DNA from: Diphasiastrum complanatum
Lineage: Eukaryota > Streptophyta > Lycopodiopsida > Lycopodiales > Lycopodiaceae
Assembly: GCA_029204225.1 (NCBI GenBank)
Contig: CM055106.1
Location: forward strand, 10,180,978 to 10,244,977
Reading direction: 5' to 3'
Length of the DNA stretch: 64,000 nt
In this document: positions 21,780-32,272 of the stretch, piece after piece
Layout: the number at the start of each line of letters is the position of its first letter
Position numbering within the stretch: the stretch's first letter is position 1
The notes under the pieces: model-generated
Told to the model about the DNA's origin: nothing
What the model saw: only the letters and a program-made list of their open reading frames with translations
Databases searched by the model: none
Translations under genes and position numbers: made by a program

Positions 21780-23852
21780 CAGATTTGTATTTTCCAAATA
21801 ATGTGTTCTTTGTTTGTCATTTGTTCTAATATATCAACACAGCTTGGGCTGGGAACCAGTTGATCGCATCTAGTTAAATGGCTGAAATAATGAATGAACT
21901 CGCATCAGCTCGCATCAGGTGGCAAGGTTGCATTGTGCATCAGGCTGCTTGCATAGTTTAGTCACTACTTTTGTATTCTATAGCATGTTTCTATGTACTC
22001 AGCTGAATTCAACCCCGTGCTTATGATTGGAGGAACACGCTTGCATTGAATGCCTTATTCCTGTCACTTTCTAAGTATTCTTTTAGCTTGCGAAACAAAG
22101 CATCCTTCTTTGGGTGGTATCCACTCAACAAAGTGCTCCCCTGTATTATGGCTGCAACTTTGGTTATTGCAGCATATTGAGCCTGCGGATGCATTCAGTA
22201 GTTACACCATTGACTTAAGCAAGTTTTTATGACTGCCCTCAAAAGAAGGGTAATGTTTCTCTGCCAAGTAGACCATTACACATAACACCTTATAAACATT
22301 TCTCTCGCTGGAAAACTTAATTATACAAGTTTCCCAATACATGTGAGTCAAACTCTTATGTATCATGAATGCAAGATCTGTTTCCAGGGTTCCTTGTGCT
22401 ATGGAACTTGTTCTATATTTATTTCCTAGTTAAAGCCAAAATGTAGTTGTTCAATAAAAGCTACTTGTTCAGGAAAACGTTCTTGGTATTATTGATCTAA
22501 AAACTCAAACAGTTGGGCCAAAAATACAGCAATAAGTTTTAGAGAGAACCTGGATTTCCTAGAACCACAAATATTTGCACCGAAGGCTTAACAGAATGCA
22601 GTTCCAAAATCTCTGTTGTATGGCTAATCTTCAATGAAACACGAACTCCATTAGCTGGGAAAATCACCTCTAGAATAACGTGAAAATAAAGCTATTGATT
22701 ATATTACGGAAGAATTGAAAACCTCCATCACTTTGAAGTTAGAATGTTAGAATGATAACAAGAAATTTTTGATGTATCAAGTATCACGAGGAAGAAGTAA
22801 GATACCCGCCCACATTATCTATGCGTACAACTGCTTTTTGAGACTGGAGCCCCACTGCCATTGAACAAGTTCTGTTGGGTTATAATCAAAACAATGTTCT
22901 TAGTTTAGCATGTCATGTGGGCATGAAGTCAGTTAACGGTTAGTATATTGGTCATATGATAAGTCCTTTATTTTCTTGGGATGCCTTTGAGCCAAGGTGA
23001 TTGAGGCGTAGGAATGGTCTTGAAAGTTTCTGATATTGGATTGGCACATACTAATGTAAAATATATATATATATGGTGAATGCGAATGATAGAGTGTGTT
23101 CTGATTTTGAGTGTTGTTTCCCTTTTCTAGATGTTGATGTTTGGTTTGCTGTTTGATCTTGTTCTTGATTGCTAATCACTTAAAATCTTTATTATTCTCT
23201 TCATTTCAAACTCTGTTCACACACAGAGAATAAGGGGATGCACGAGAATGTCATAAAAATCAGAACTAGAACACTGGAAAGGGTCAGACACTTGAAGCGC
23301 AAAAACAGATTATACCCTTTCCGTTTTTTATTATGTAAGATTGCAGTATGGGATAAAAATATTTGCGGTTGCTCATGTATTTAATCTGTAAAGTTATTTT
23401 AGAATTCCCATAGATAGACTGCCATTGTACATACCATTTTTAAATAGAACCACAACTCAATCTTACACGTACCTTCGCAAGAATTTCAATACTAGAAACC
23501 ATTTTGCCGAGATGAACTCTCAAATAAAGACACGATTCCTAGAATGCCTTTAGAGACTAAAGCTTGCACTATGCAGTATGCAGACTCTCATGACAATATT
23601 CATGCATGACCTATGTGGTAAGGTAGTATCCATGCCATCCTATCTTGCCACAATCATAATACGAAATGGTAAATAGGCTTGCACTTGATGCACTTGGTGT
23701 CTTGTTTTTTGTACCAAAGAGGTCTACCGTTAAGAATTTGTAATCAATATGTCATTAGTTGCATTGGTTCATGTCGATCTTTGCTCAACAAATACTTCAT
23801 ACCAAATGTTTACAAATGGGTGTTGAAATTTATAGGCTCTCACAACTAGCCG
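21780..23852. other. No recognisable feature
   Basis: AT-rich intergenic DNA. The only open segment is a short one at 22050-22232 with no recognisable motif. A short TA run occurs at 23063-23074. Confidence 0.5.
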
Positions 23853-24753
23853 TTGGACATGGCATCTGGGTTCATTCCGTATAAGCCATTTGAGGATTGT
23901 AGTCAACAACAGGACTGGACTCAACATACTTTGGATGACTCAAAATATGTTCCATCGACTCAATCGACACAATTGCAAAAATTGGCCTTACGACAACCTG
24001 TGGCCAGAAGAACTTTCCCAGAACTACATATAGATTTTGATTCACAACAAGGTAATGAGCCACATGCAGAGACACAGTCGAACATGAAAAGGGGAAGGGT
24101 GGTTTACTCAGAAGACATTGCTCATGTATCCAATAGGTCAAGGGGGGAAAGATGGAGTGAACACTAGGTTGTGAATTTAATTCATGTTTGAGGACAAATG
24201 CAAGATGAATTTTTGAAGCCACCAAAACAAGGCATTGATGTGTGGCACAAGTTGTTCATTCGACTTTGCTCAGCTTGCCCTGACTTTGATAAAGATGTTG
24301 AGGCTTGTCGAAAGAAGTGGAAGTCGATTTACAAAGAGTACAAAGAAGACAAATTGGCTAACAATATTTCTGGAAATAAAAGATCCACAAAATGCAAGCA
24401 CTTTGACATTGTGGATCAGTACATGCATGATCGAGCACATGTTGTTTGCCATGCACATGTTAGTTCTATTGATGTGGAGGAGGAAGTGAACATGGAAACC
24501 AGTCAGGAGGGACCTCCATCAACAAAACCAAGTGATGAACCTGCGCATATAGAGAGACGAGTGGACAAGAGCAAACTAGCAAATGAAAAAAATGAGGGAC
24601 AAACGCTCCTTGGAAAACATTGAGAACGCAATTGTGAACTTAGCCAAACATGAAATCGAAAAGGAGAAAGCAGCAAGAGAATTTGAACAAGCTAGAGTAG
24701 ATGTCTTGAAGGAGCTCAAAGATGTTATCTGTGGTTTTATGAAGCAAGCATAG
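23853..24753 (+). pseudogene. Trihelix/Myb-like DNA-binding protein, decayed
   Basis: One continuous frame from ATG 23853 with two stops (TAG 24165-24167, TGA 24189-24191), then a frame change in the A7 run at 24586-24592, ending at TAG 24751. The N-terminal 90 residues are Gln/Ser-rich. The DNA-binding region runs from RGERWSEH across the stops to DVWHKLFIRLCSACPDFDKD, ACRKKWKSIYKEYKED and KHFDIVDQYM: three helices with spaced Trp residues, as in trihelix and Myb/SANT-like proteins. The C-terminus (IEKEKAAREFEQARVDVLKEL) is a coiled coil. It could be a host trihelix factor, or the ORF1 of a PIF/Harbinger transposon, given the neighbour at 25248. Confidence 0.65.
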
Positions 24754-25247
24754 AAAGTATGTTGTTTGGTTATTGGAAACAACATTTGTGTTTTCAGTGT
24801 TGGAGTAGGCATTTTGTAATTAGGAAGTTCAACATGGTTGAAGTTTTATGCAACATGTTTAAGAACATTGATGTTTTCCTGTATTTGGCCTATTTCATAA
24901 AGTATTTGGAAACTATTTCGTATCCTCTTTGTCAAAGTAAAGACGAAGTATTCAGATGATGACTTGGCCATGTTATCCTTTGATATTGCTTTCATTTTTA
25001 TATATTCCAATGTTTGATGTATGATGCTTGGTACTTCATAATTTACAAGAAATGATTGACACTTAAAAGCACTTAAGAATAAATGCAAGCATGTTGTGGA
25101 GCAAGTGATTTTTTTGGTGTTTTGTTCAGTTGTTATGAAAAAAGGTAGAGAGAAAGAGAGAGAGACCGTTACATTTATTGTTATGACATTGTCTATGCTT
25201 CCATCCTACTATATTTTCGTGTTTTCATACAATTCACTACTTATTCA
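24754..25247. other. Spacer between trihelix remnant and transposase-like remnant
   Basis: AT-rich; a short GA-rich run lies near 25146-25166. No coding signal on either strand that I trust. Confidence 0.4.
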
Positions 25248-25550
25248 ATGCCCAAAATGATCTGTGTTGTTACATGTAGTTCCAAAACAATGGACGCTGC
25301 AAGGCGAAGACGAATGCAGTGTTTGTTGTTATGTTGGGTTTCCTTAGATGTGGAAGAGGCTTGCTCCAATGTAAGAATGGTCGACCATTCCAAACGGATA
25401 CGTTTGTATACCAAAGTGTTGGACATATTTTGCTCAATGCCTAGTCAAAAATGCTCTAAAAGAGCTACTTGGATGCACGAACACATCCAGGGTTTTGTTG
25501 AGCGTCATCTACTGGGGTCATACATCATCACATTTAGAGCTTACATATAA
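25248..25550 (+). pseudogene. Possible Harbinger-type transposase N-terminal remnant
   Basis: A 100-codon frame with an Arg-rich start (MDAARRRRMQ) and the block WMHEHIQGFVERHLLGSY followed by FRAY. This recalls the beginning of plant PIF/Harbinger transposases, where an Arg-rich leader precedes an FR-FR-like segment. The catalytic DDE domain is missing; a CT microsatellite follows at 25664. Order and strand relative to the trihelix/Myb-like remnant (23853-24753) fit the two-ORF layout of PIF/Harbinger elements. The assignment rests on weak similarity. Confidence 0.35.
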
Positions 25551-25659
25551 TGCATATCAGATTAACTCTGATTTCTAACTGGACACTCATTAGGGGATGT
25601 CTATAAAAAGAATTGGCGGGTGCACAGACTAGAGGTGAGGACAGGCTATTTTGTATTTC

Positions 25660-26768
<1,109 letters not shown>

Positions 26769-26773
26769 TGACA

Positions 26774-26926
26774 TGTGAAAAGTTTTTACACTTGGTGTGT
26801 GTGGTCGAGCTAGGGATTGAACCTAGGACCTCCCCCATTCCGGTGGGGTGCTCTACCATTGAGCTACCCGTCCATTTGTGTTCCAAGAGTGTTGTGCAAA
26901 GGCTATAGCCTTGACACTTTCTAACA
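26774..26926 (-). repeat. TRIM 3' LTR
   Basis: 153 bp, TG to CA ends, directly beside the purine tract at 26927-26936 (minus strand TGAGGGGGAG). Holds the better-paired tRNA-like copy. Confidence 0.92.
26803..26873 (-). ncRNA. tRNA-like sequence in TRIM 3' LTR
   Basis: 71 nt folding as a tRNA: acceptor GGACGGG with CTCGACC (one mismatch), D-arm GCTC/GAGC, anticodon stem CCCCA/GGGGG, T-arm CTAGG/CCTAG with loop TTCAATC. It contains a consensus A box (TAGCTCAATGG) and a B box (GGTTCAATCCC) of RNA polymerase III. The anticodon loop CCGGAAT lacks the invariant U33, so it is unlikely to decode; it is more likely a promoter-bearing tRNA relic. Confidence 0.75.
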
Positions 26927-26982
26927 CTCCCCCTCAAGGCATAGCCCTTTTTAGCTACCACCCGCCTAGACCACACCCACAA

Positions 26983-26999
26983 CCATGGCTCTGATACCA
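26983..26999 (-). other. TRIM primer-binding site
   Basis: Minus strand reads TGGTATCAGAGCCATGG immediately after the LTR, complementary to the initiator tRNA-Met 3' end over about 13 bases. Confidence 0.9.
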
Positions 27000-27151
27000 T
27001 GTGAAAAGTTTTTACACTTGGTGTGTGTGGTCAGGCTATGGATTGAACCTAGACCTCCCCCATTCCGGTGGGGTGCTCTACCATTGAGCTACCCGTCCAT
27101 TTGTGTTCCAAGAGTGTTGTGCAAGGGCTATAGCCTTGACACTTTCTAACA
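27000..27151 (-). repeat. TRIM 5' LTR
   Basis: 152 bp, same termini. It differs from the other LTR by substitutions in the tRNA acceptor and T-arm region, a one-base deletion and one change near the outer end. Confidence 0.92.
27029..27098 (-). ncRNA. tRNA-like sequence in TRIM 5' LTR
   Basis: Same sequence with a one-base deletion in the variable region and mismatches in the T stem and acceptor stem. A and B boxes are kept (TAGCTCAATGG, GGTTCAATCCA). As the 5' LTR copy, it lies where it could drive transcription through the element. Confidence 0.7.
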
Positions 27152-27156
27152 TGACA

Positions 27157-28147
27157 ATCACTGACAATTGTTGGCAATTAGAAACAAAGTCTCCTTTTTT
27201 TGCTATATGTCATAGGTTCAATGGGGAATACTGTAGCCATCATGGAAAGGAAAAGCGAAAAAGGCGAAAGCACAAAAAGAAAGAGAGGTCTACAAAACCT
27301 AGACACATGGCACAGGAGGACATGAAAGGCAATGAAAGGTTAAAAGAGTGGCCAGATGGCAATATGAAAGAGACATTTTAGCTCAACCTTATAAAAGCAA
27401 TCCAAGTTCAAGCACACCCATCTGCTCTTTTCTCTTGTTCATCCAACCCCTCCTTCGTCTCCTTCCTCTTCTCTTGCTTCCTATCACCTTCATTTTGTGC
27501 TTGAATGGCTCTCTTCCTCATAATGCCCTTTGTGCTCCATTTGGTGTGTGTATTTACTTTCTTTTTGTAAAAGAATGAGTGAGGATTAGGTTCCAATTTG
27601 TCGGGTTAACAATTGGTTGCTACATTATGTAAGTTACCTTTTGATGACGGGTTTTGTGAGACTTGGATTTGTGAGAGTTGCCAAGATAGGAGGAGTGGCT
27701 CTTGTGTTGTAATTACCTATTGAAAGATGCTCCTATGGAGACCCAAGCTTTGTGCAGAATGGCATTACCTTGAGTGCAACGTTTACGTCTCAATCGAGCA
27801 TTGTCATTAACCTTGTTACAACAAATTGACCATTGCAAAATGAGATGGAAAAGTTTTATAAAGATGCACCATGTATAACCATGAAAATGAACATCAAGGG
27901 GATGTTTAAGTATTGGGGAATGGTCTTTTTAGTGACCTTTGCACCCAATAAAATGCGGTAAAGAGGTCGTTGACTGAGTCAAAATTGATCATCCATTCAA
28001 CTACGTGTGAATGTCATTGAAAATACTTTTCTCAAGCCTAACAACCTCCATATTTTTTCACGATGTAATTTGAATAAGCCTTAAATGGCACAATATGACA
28101 CCTGAATTAATTGTTGTTTCAAGAATTCGTGGAGCATTAAATGTATT
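27157..28147. other. No recognisable gene
   Basis: Short open segments at 27103-27381 and 27348-27578 show no domain; the first is partly TRIM LTR. The sequence is otherwise unremarkable. Confidence 0.5.
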
Positions 28148-28284
28148 ATGGAAGGAGCCGGGCAGAGGCCATTATGCTCGGTAAGGATTTCCAGAATTTT
28201 TTTAGGCAAGGCCCGGAGGGGCCAAGCCTAAAAATTTTTGGAAATCCGAACCGAGCAAAATGGCCTTTGCCCAGCCCCTTCCAT
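28148..28284. repeat. Long imperfect fold-back (about 65-nt arms)
   Basis: The left arm (ATGGAAGGAGCCGGGCAGAGGCCATT onward) pairs with the right arm ending AATGGCCTTTGCCCAGCCCCTTCCAT, meeting at GGCCCGGAGGGGCC near 28216. It could be a fold-back transposon, or a hairpin able to yield small RNAs. Confidence 0.8.
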
Positions 28285-28287
28285 TGT

Positions 28288-28482
28288 GTAATGGATTTTT
28301 GGACCCTTTTTAAACCAATCCTTAGCTGCCACGTGGCAGTGCAAGCAGAATCAGCACTAAAAAAATTTGAGACCAATCAGACGAAGGCAGAATCTGCACT
28401 AAATTTTTTAAAAAAATAAGGTGACTATTCTGCTTTTTAATCTGTTCAAAAATGGGCAGAATAGTCACCAAAAATCCATTAC
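28288..28482. mobile_element. MITE-like element with inverted termini
   Basis: GTAATGGATTTTTGG (28288-28302) is the exact reverse complement of 28468-28482. A second exact 14-bp inverted repeat, GGTGACTATTCTGC (28420-28433) and 28456-28469, overlaps the right terminus, so the right end alone folds into a hairpin. No coding capacity. Target duplication not clear. Confidence 0.7.
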
Positions 28483-28691
28483 CTGTAACATATTGTTATT
28501 ATTTTTAGACAGTCACAAAAGCATCTTCCAATGTGTAAGATACTCTTATTATTTTTAGAAATTGTAATAATGTATTCATCACTATTTTTAGAAAATTTGA
28601 CCTGAGTTTAAGTCTCATGCTTTCTAATATTAGAAAGCAGTACGTATGCTCATGACTATTTTTAGAAGAAAAAAATCTGTTGGTTATCACT

Positions 28692-28815
28692 CAAGGGGAA
28701 GGCTCCCGCTTGAGGGCCTTGCGTGCCAGGGAGGCACCCAAAGGCGGCAGGCCTCAGGGAGGCGCCCTGAGGTGCCTCCCATCACGGAAGGACATGGACC
28801 GAGGGGCCTTCCCAT
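28692..28815. repeat. GC-rich palindromic block
   Basis: It contains the hairpin CCTCAGGG-AGGCG-CCCTGAGG (28752-28772) inside an outer imperfect inverted repeat (GGGAAGG-CCC type) at 28694-28706 and 28801-28813. GC content is far above the surroundings. It resembles the GC-rich segments at 35560 and 36067. Confidence 0.65.
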
Positions 28816-30100
28816 ATAGGTAAAGGATTGTTTATATCATGGCTGAAAATATTGTTATGACCCACACACTTTCACTTTTTACCAATGTGATGTGCTGCTC
28901 TAGATCCTTTGTGAACATTTTATGAACTGTATATTGCTTTTAAAACGGTACTAAAAAGGTTCTATGAAGTTCAAGATTTGGTAAGTAGCTCACATGCCAT
29001 TTTCAGAAATGATATGTGACTTACATTTCATTTTATGGTCATTTATCCATAAAACAACTGATGCCCATAGGTGAAATCATAACGTTATTAGCACTTTTGA
29101 GTTTCTAACGAAGCAGAAACAGGCGAATTAAATCGCTGAAACCACACCGTTATTAGCACTTTGAGTTTCTGCGAATTAAATCGCGTAATCGGCCGTCTGT
29201 GTTTCTTTGGGACCGTACATTATACGGTATTTATGTATGTATACGATATTAAAAATATACAACAATCACAGACTTCTGTGTTGTGGCGTGTAGCTTCGCT
29301 CGAACGTAGGACCGGAGGAGCGTAGGACCGCAGGAGCGTAGAACATTCTCTGCCTCAGTGCGATCACCACGATTGTTGCTCGGTCTATACTTGAATCAGT
29401 CTCTTTTTGCAGCTTTCAATTACAAGCTGTAGTTTCTGCATCTAGTTGACTGATTTCTGATTTTCAAAAAGTAGATTACTACCTTTTCTTTCAAAGCTGC
29501 CGCTTCTGTGAGACATATCCGTGCAAAAGATGCTTCGATCAGTGCTCTGGACGCTGCTTAGCACATTCCCATGCTGTGCATTTAATCTGTCTCTTAGCAG
29601 ATGTCCATGTCTTTGTGAGCAAGGAGTCTTCCGATTCATCGTCTTAAGTATGGGAAGGAACGAAGCTGATGGGCGATGCCGGTCCAATAGTGTCATTCGG
29701 CTTAGAACCTGCCTCTGAATTTGTCCTCCTACCGGAGCAGAAGACGCTTAGCATGTTGAGATTTATTTTCTCCTTCACCCTTGCAGTTTTTTCGAGATCA
29801 AAGAAAGTCTCTTGTTTAGAGATGGAGCTGCCCGGTAGGCTACAGTCATGGGTTATACGTTAGCTCAGAGTGAACGCCACTTGACAGATCCTCATCCACA
29901 TTTCCTTCACGGTCGATTGAGGCCAGAGGTCCGTGGGTATTCGGATCGATACCTATTTGATGCCATGGATTGGAATGCAAGTCACGAGAGAGAGACAGAG
30001 AAATCTCCCGAGCTAGAGACAGAGAAATATGTCGGGATATTGATGTATTCATACGGTCATAAGGTACAATATGATATATTGATACGTATTAAAACGTGCT
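28816..30100. other. Intergenic, short repeats only
   Basis: A direct repeat of CGTTATTAGCACTTTTGAGTTTCT and GCGAATTAAATCGC-type blocks lies at 29090 and 29148. A triplicated GTAGGACCGSAGGAGC-like unit lies at 29305-29345. Open segments at 29442-30102 have no domain I recognise. This is downstream of the RSL gene. Confidence 0.5.
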
Positions 30101-30125
30101 AATAACGTAATATAAGCGCCCCACA

Positions 30126-30195
30126 GGGGCCGTTATGATATGAGTTTTTTTTGGGAGGGCTCGCCCTCCCAAAAACTCATAACGGGCCCGCAAGG
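30126..30195. repeat. GC-rich hairpin downstream of RSL gene
   Basis: GGGAGGGC-TC-GCCCTCCC forms the tip (30153-30170), extended by T/A runs and ATGAG/CTCAT, with GGGGCCGTTAT and ATAACGGGCCC outside it. It lies about 330 bases past the RSL stop codon, and could fall in the transcript's 3' region or be a fold-back insertion. Confidence 0.7.
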
Positions 30196-30518
30196 CCCGT
30201 TATCTATTACATAATTTGAAGAGGAATGAAGGTTCTGCATGATTTAGCGCCACTTCAAACATTATGAAGCAAAATGCCAACGCTATCCTTTACTAGCGTT
30301 GAAGCTTTGATACAATAAGATTGAAGCTTTAGAACACTCACATAAAGTTTGATCTAAATTGTGGCCAAGCAACTATGAGTCTATAAAGAAGGTATTAAAT
30401 GCGAACTTATATTCATTTTGTCTTCTGAATCACACTCCTGAAATTATATTGACCAAATTGTGGAAATGAATGATGATAATGTAGCTAAGTTTAAAGGTCG
30501 ATAAGTCGCTATTGATTT

Positions 30519-32186
30519 CTAGGTGGAAGCAACAATTTGAGCCTGATCAGGTTTCATTCCGGGTTCGGTTTTTATGCCATCTGTTGGCACGCCATCAGAT
30601 ACATGCTGGGAATTATCGGAGCTGGGCATCTTACTAGTCTCTTGATTCGGCCAGTAATCATCAGAAGACAGCACCTGCAGAACACCATCGTAGACCATAA
30701 GTATGGGGCCTTCCAGGCATCTACGCTTCCACATAAGCAGACTCAATTTTTGATAAATGAACAGCTGCTGTTCAGCGATTGATGATACTTACATACATGC
30801 GAGTCAAGCTTATTCCAATCCTGTTTTCGTTCGGTTATTTCGATTCTTTGGAAACTGTAGTATTGACAGGCATTTCTTACCAATGAAATTGAACTCCAGT
30901 CTTAGTCCAGCATTTGGCACAGTTCTCTCGAGCCATTTCTAGATAGACTTACAATCTGATTCTCCTAAAAATATTTTCTGGCTGATGAGCATTGAGAGCC
31001 AAGGAAAGCATGTCCTCACATTTTAATGCGATGATTTAATGAAAATTAGCATCTATTGTATAATAGAAAATTCAAGAAAATTTACTGTATAGTATATATT
31101 ACATACCAACAATCTTTCGGTTTTTATATATACTCTATGAAGTGTTTCAGAAATCAGGACAAGGAATTTCTAACTTAAACTATCATCCAGGAAACAATCA
31201 TCCAGGAAGCATAACGTAAACTATCTCCATCAAGGGAACCAAACAATGTGCTGAAGCCTGAGAATAACGATCATCACTAGGCTGGATTTCCCTTAATCAA
31301 AACAAGTTACGGCAGGGTCGTGTTCATGTTCACGGAAAATTGTCTCTGAAGATTAATATTTGGAACATGTTCGACTGCTGACTTTCTCTACATGCTTAAA
31401 TCTATCTGATGGCTGGCTCATATCACTTGAAACACAAATGAGAGCTTCCGAGGCTGACATTCAAATGTAAAGCCGTAGATCTAAATGATAAATACGAAGT
31501 TGATTGAGGTCGTGAGGATATGTTTCTGATGAAATAGATTAACATGCAAAGGTTTCCATCGTTCGACTAGAAGCTGCTTAAAATTTATACAATCTGCTGA
31601 ATGGACATTTGAATACACAATCATCCAAAAATATTTTTGTAAGTAAAGACTGACGATCATGAAAAATGAATTCTCAGGCACTTAATTGATTCGTCGTTTT
31701 ATGTCTTTATATCTACTTAGATCACGAACAAGATGTCAAGTCTCTCAATTAGTGATAGACTCAGGAGTGTAGTTTTTAATTCGACAGATTGAGAATTATT
31801 AAGCTGCTAGTGAAAAACTGTCCATCAGTAGAAACACGATGCAAAATAGAAAGTCCTCCATATTATGCATTGCACTCCAAAATAGTAGTCTAACTTAACG
31901 GACTTCCGAATGATTTCTTTTAGTTGGAATTATTTCGTGGCAAAATTAGATAGCCTTTTCAATTTTGAGATTATATCTTTGTTATTGATCATCGACTGTG
32001 AATGATTTTGACGTGATTGATTTTCGTGAATGAATGAATGAATGTGCATGTGCGCGCTGGCATGTGTGTCACGTATTTTGACTGAGAACTTACTTTCACT
32101 TGAAGCTGCAGAAACTTGACGTAACTAATAGCTTTTTCTAGCATCGTCACTTGGTCCACCTGCACAACCAGGAAACTGTGTGTGTC

Positions 32187-32272
<86 letters not shown>

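Larger units (their letters stand above)
26774..27151 (-). mobile_element. Complete TRIM retrotransposon carrying tRNA-like LTRs
   Basis: A 378-bp element bounded by perfect target duplications TGACA (26769-26773 and 27152-27156). On the minus strand it has a 152-bp LTR (TGTTAGAAAG to TTTTCACA), a primer-binding site TGGTATCAGAGCC, a 73-bp interior with no coding capacity, a purine tract TGAGGGGGAG and a second LTR of 153 bp. That is the full cis-acting set of a terminal-repeat retrotransposon in miniature, which must borrow proteins from an autonomous LTR element. The two LTRs differ at about four bases plus one indel, so insertion is fairly recent. Each LTR contains a tRNA-like sequence. 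Confidence 0.92.

Noticed and set aside
26803-26873. A functional tRNA gene
   Set aside because: Anticodon loop lacks U33, the acceptor has a mismatch, and it lies inside an LTR and is duplicated with it.
29442-30102. Gene downstream of RSL
   Set aside because: Several short overlapping frames on both strands, none with a domain or consistent codon use.
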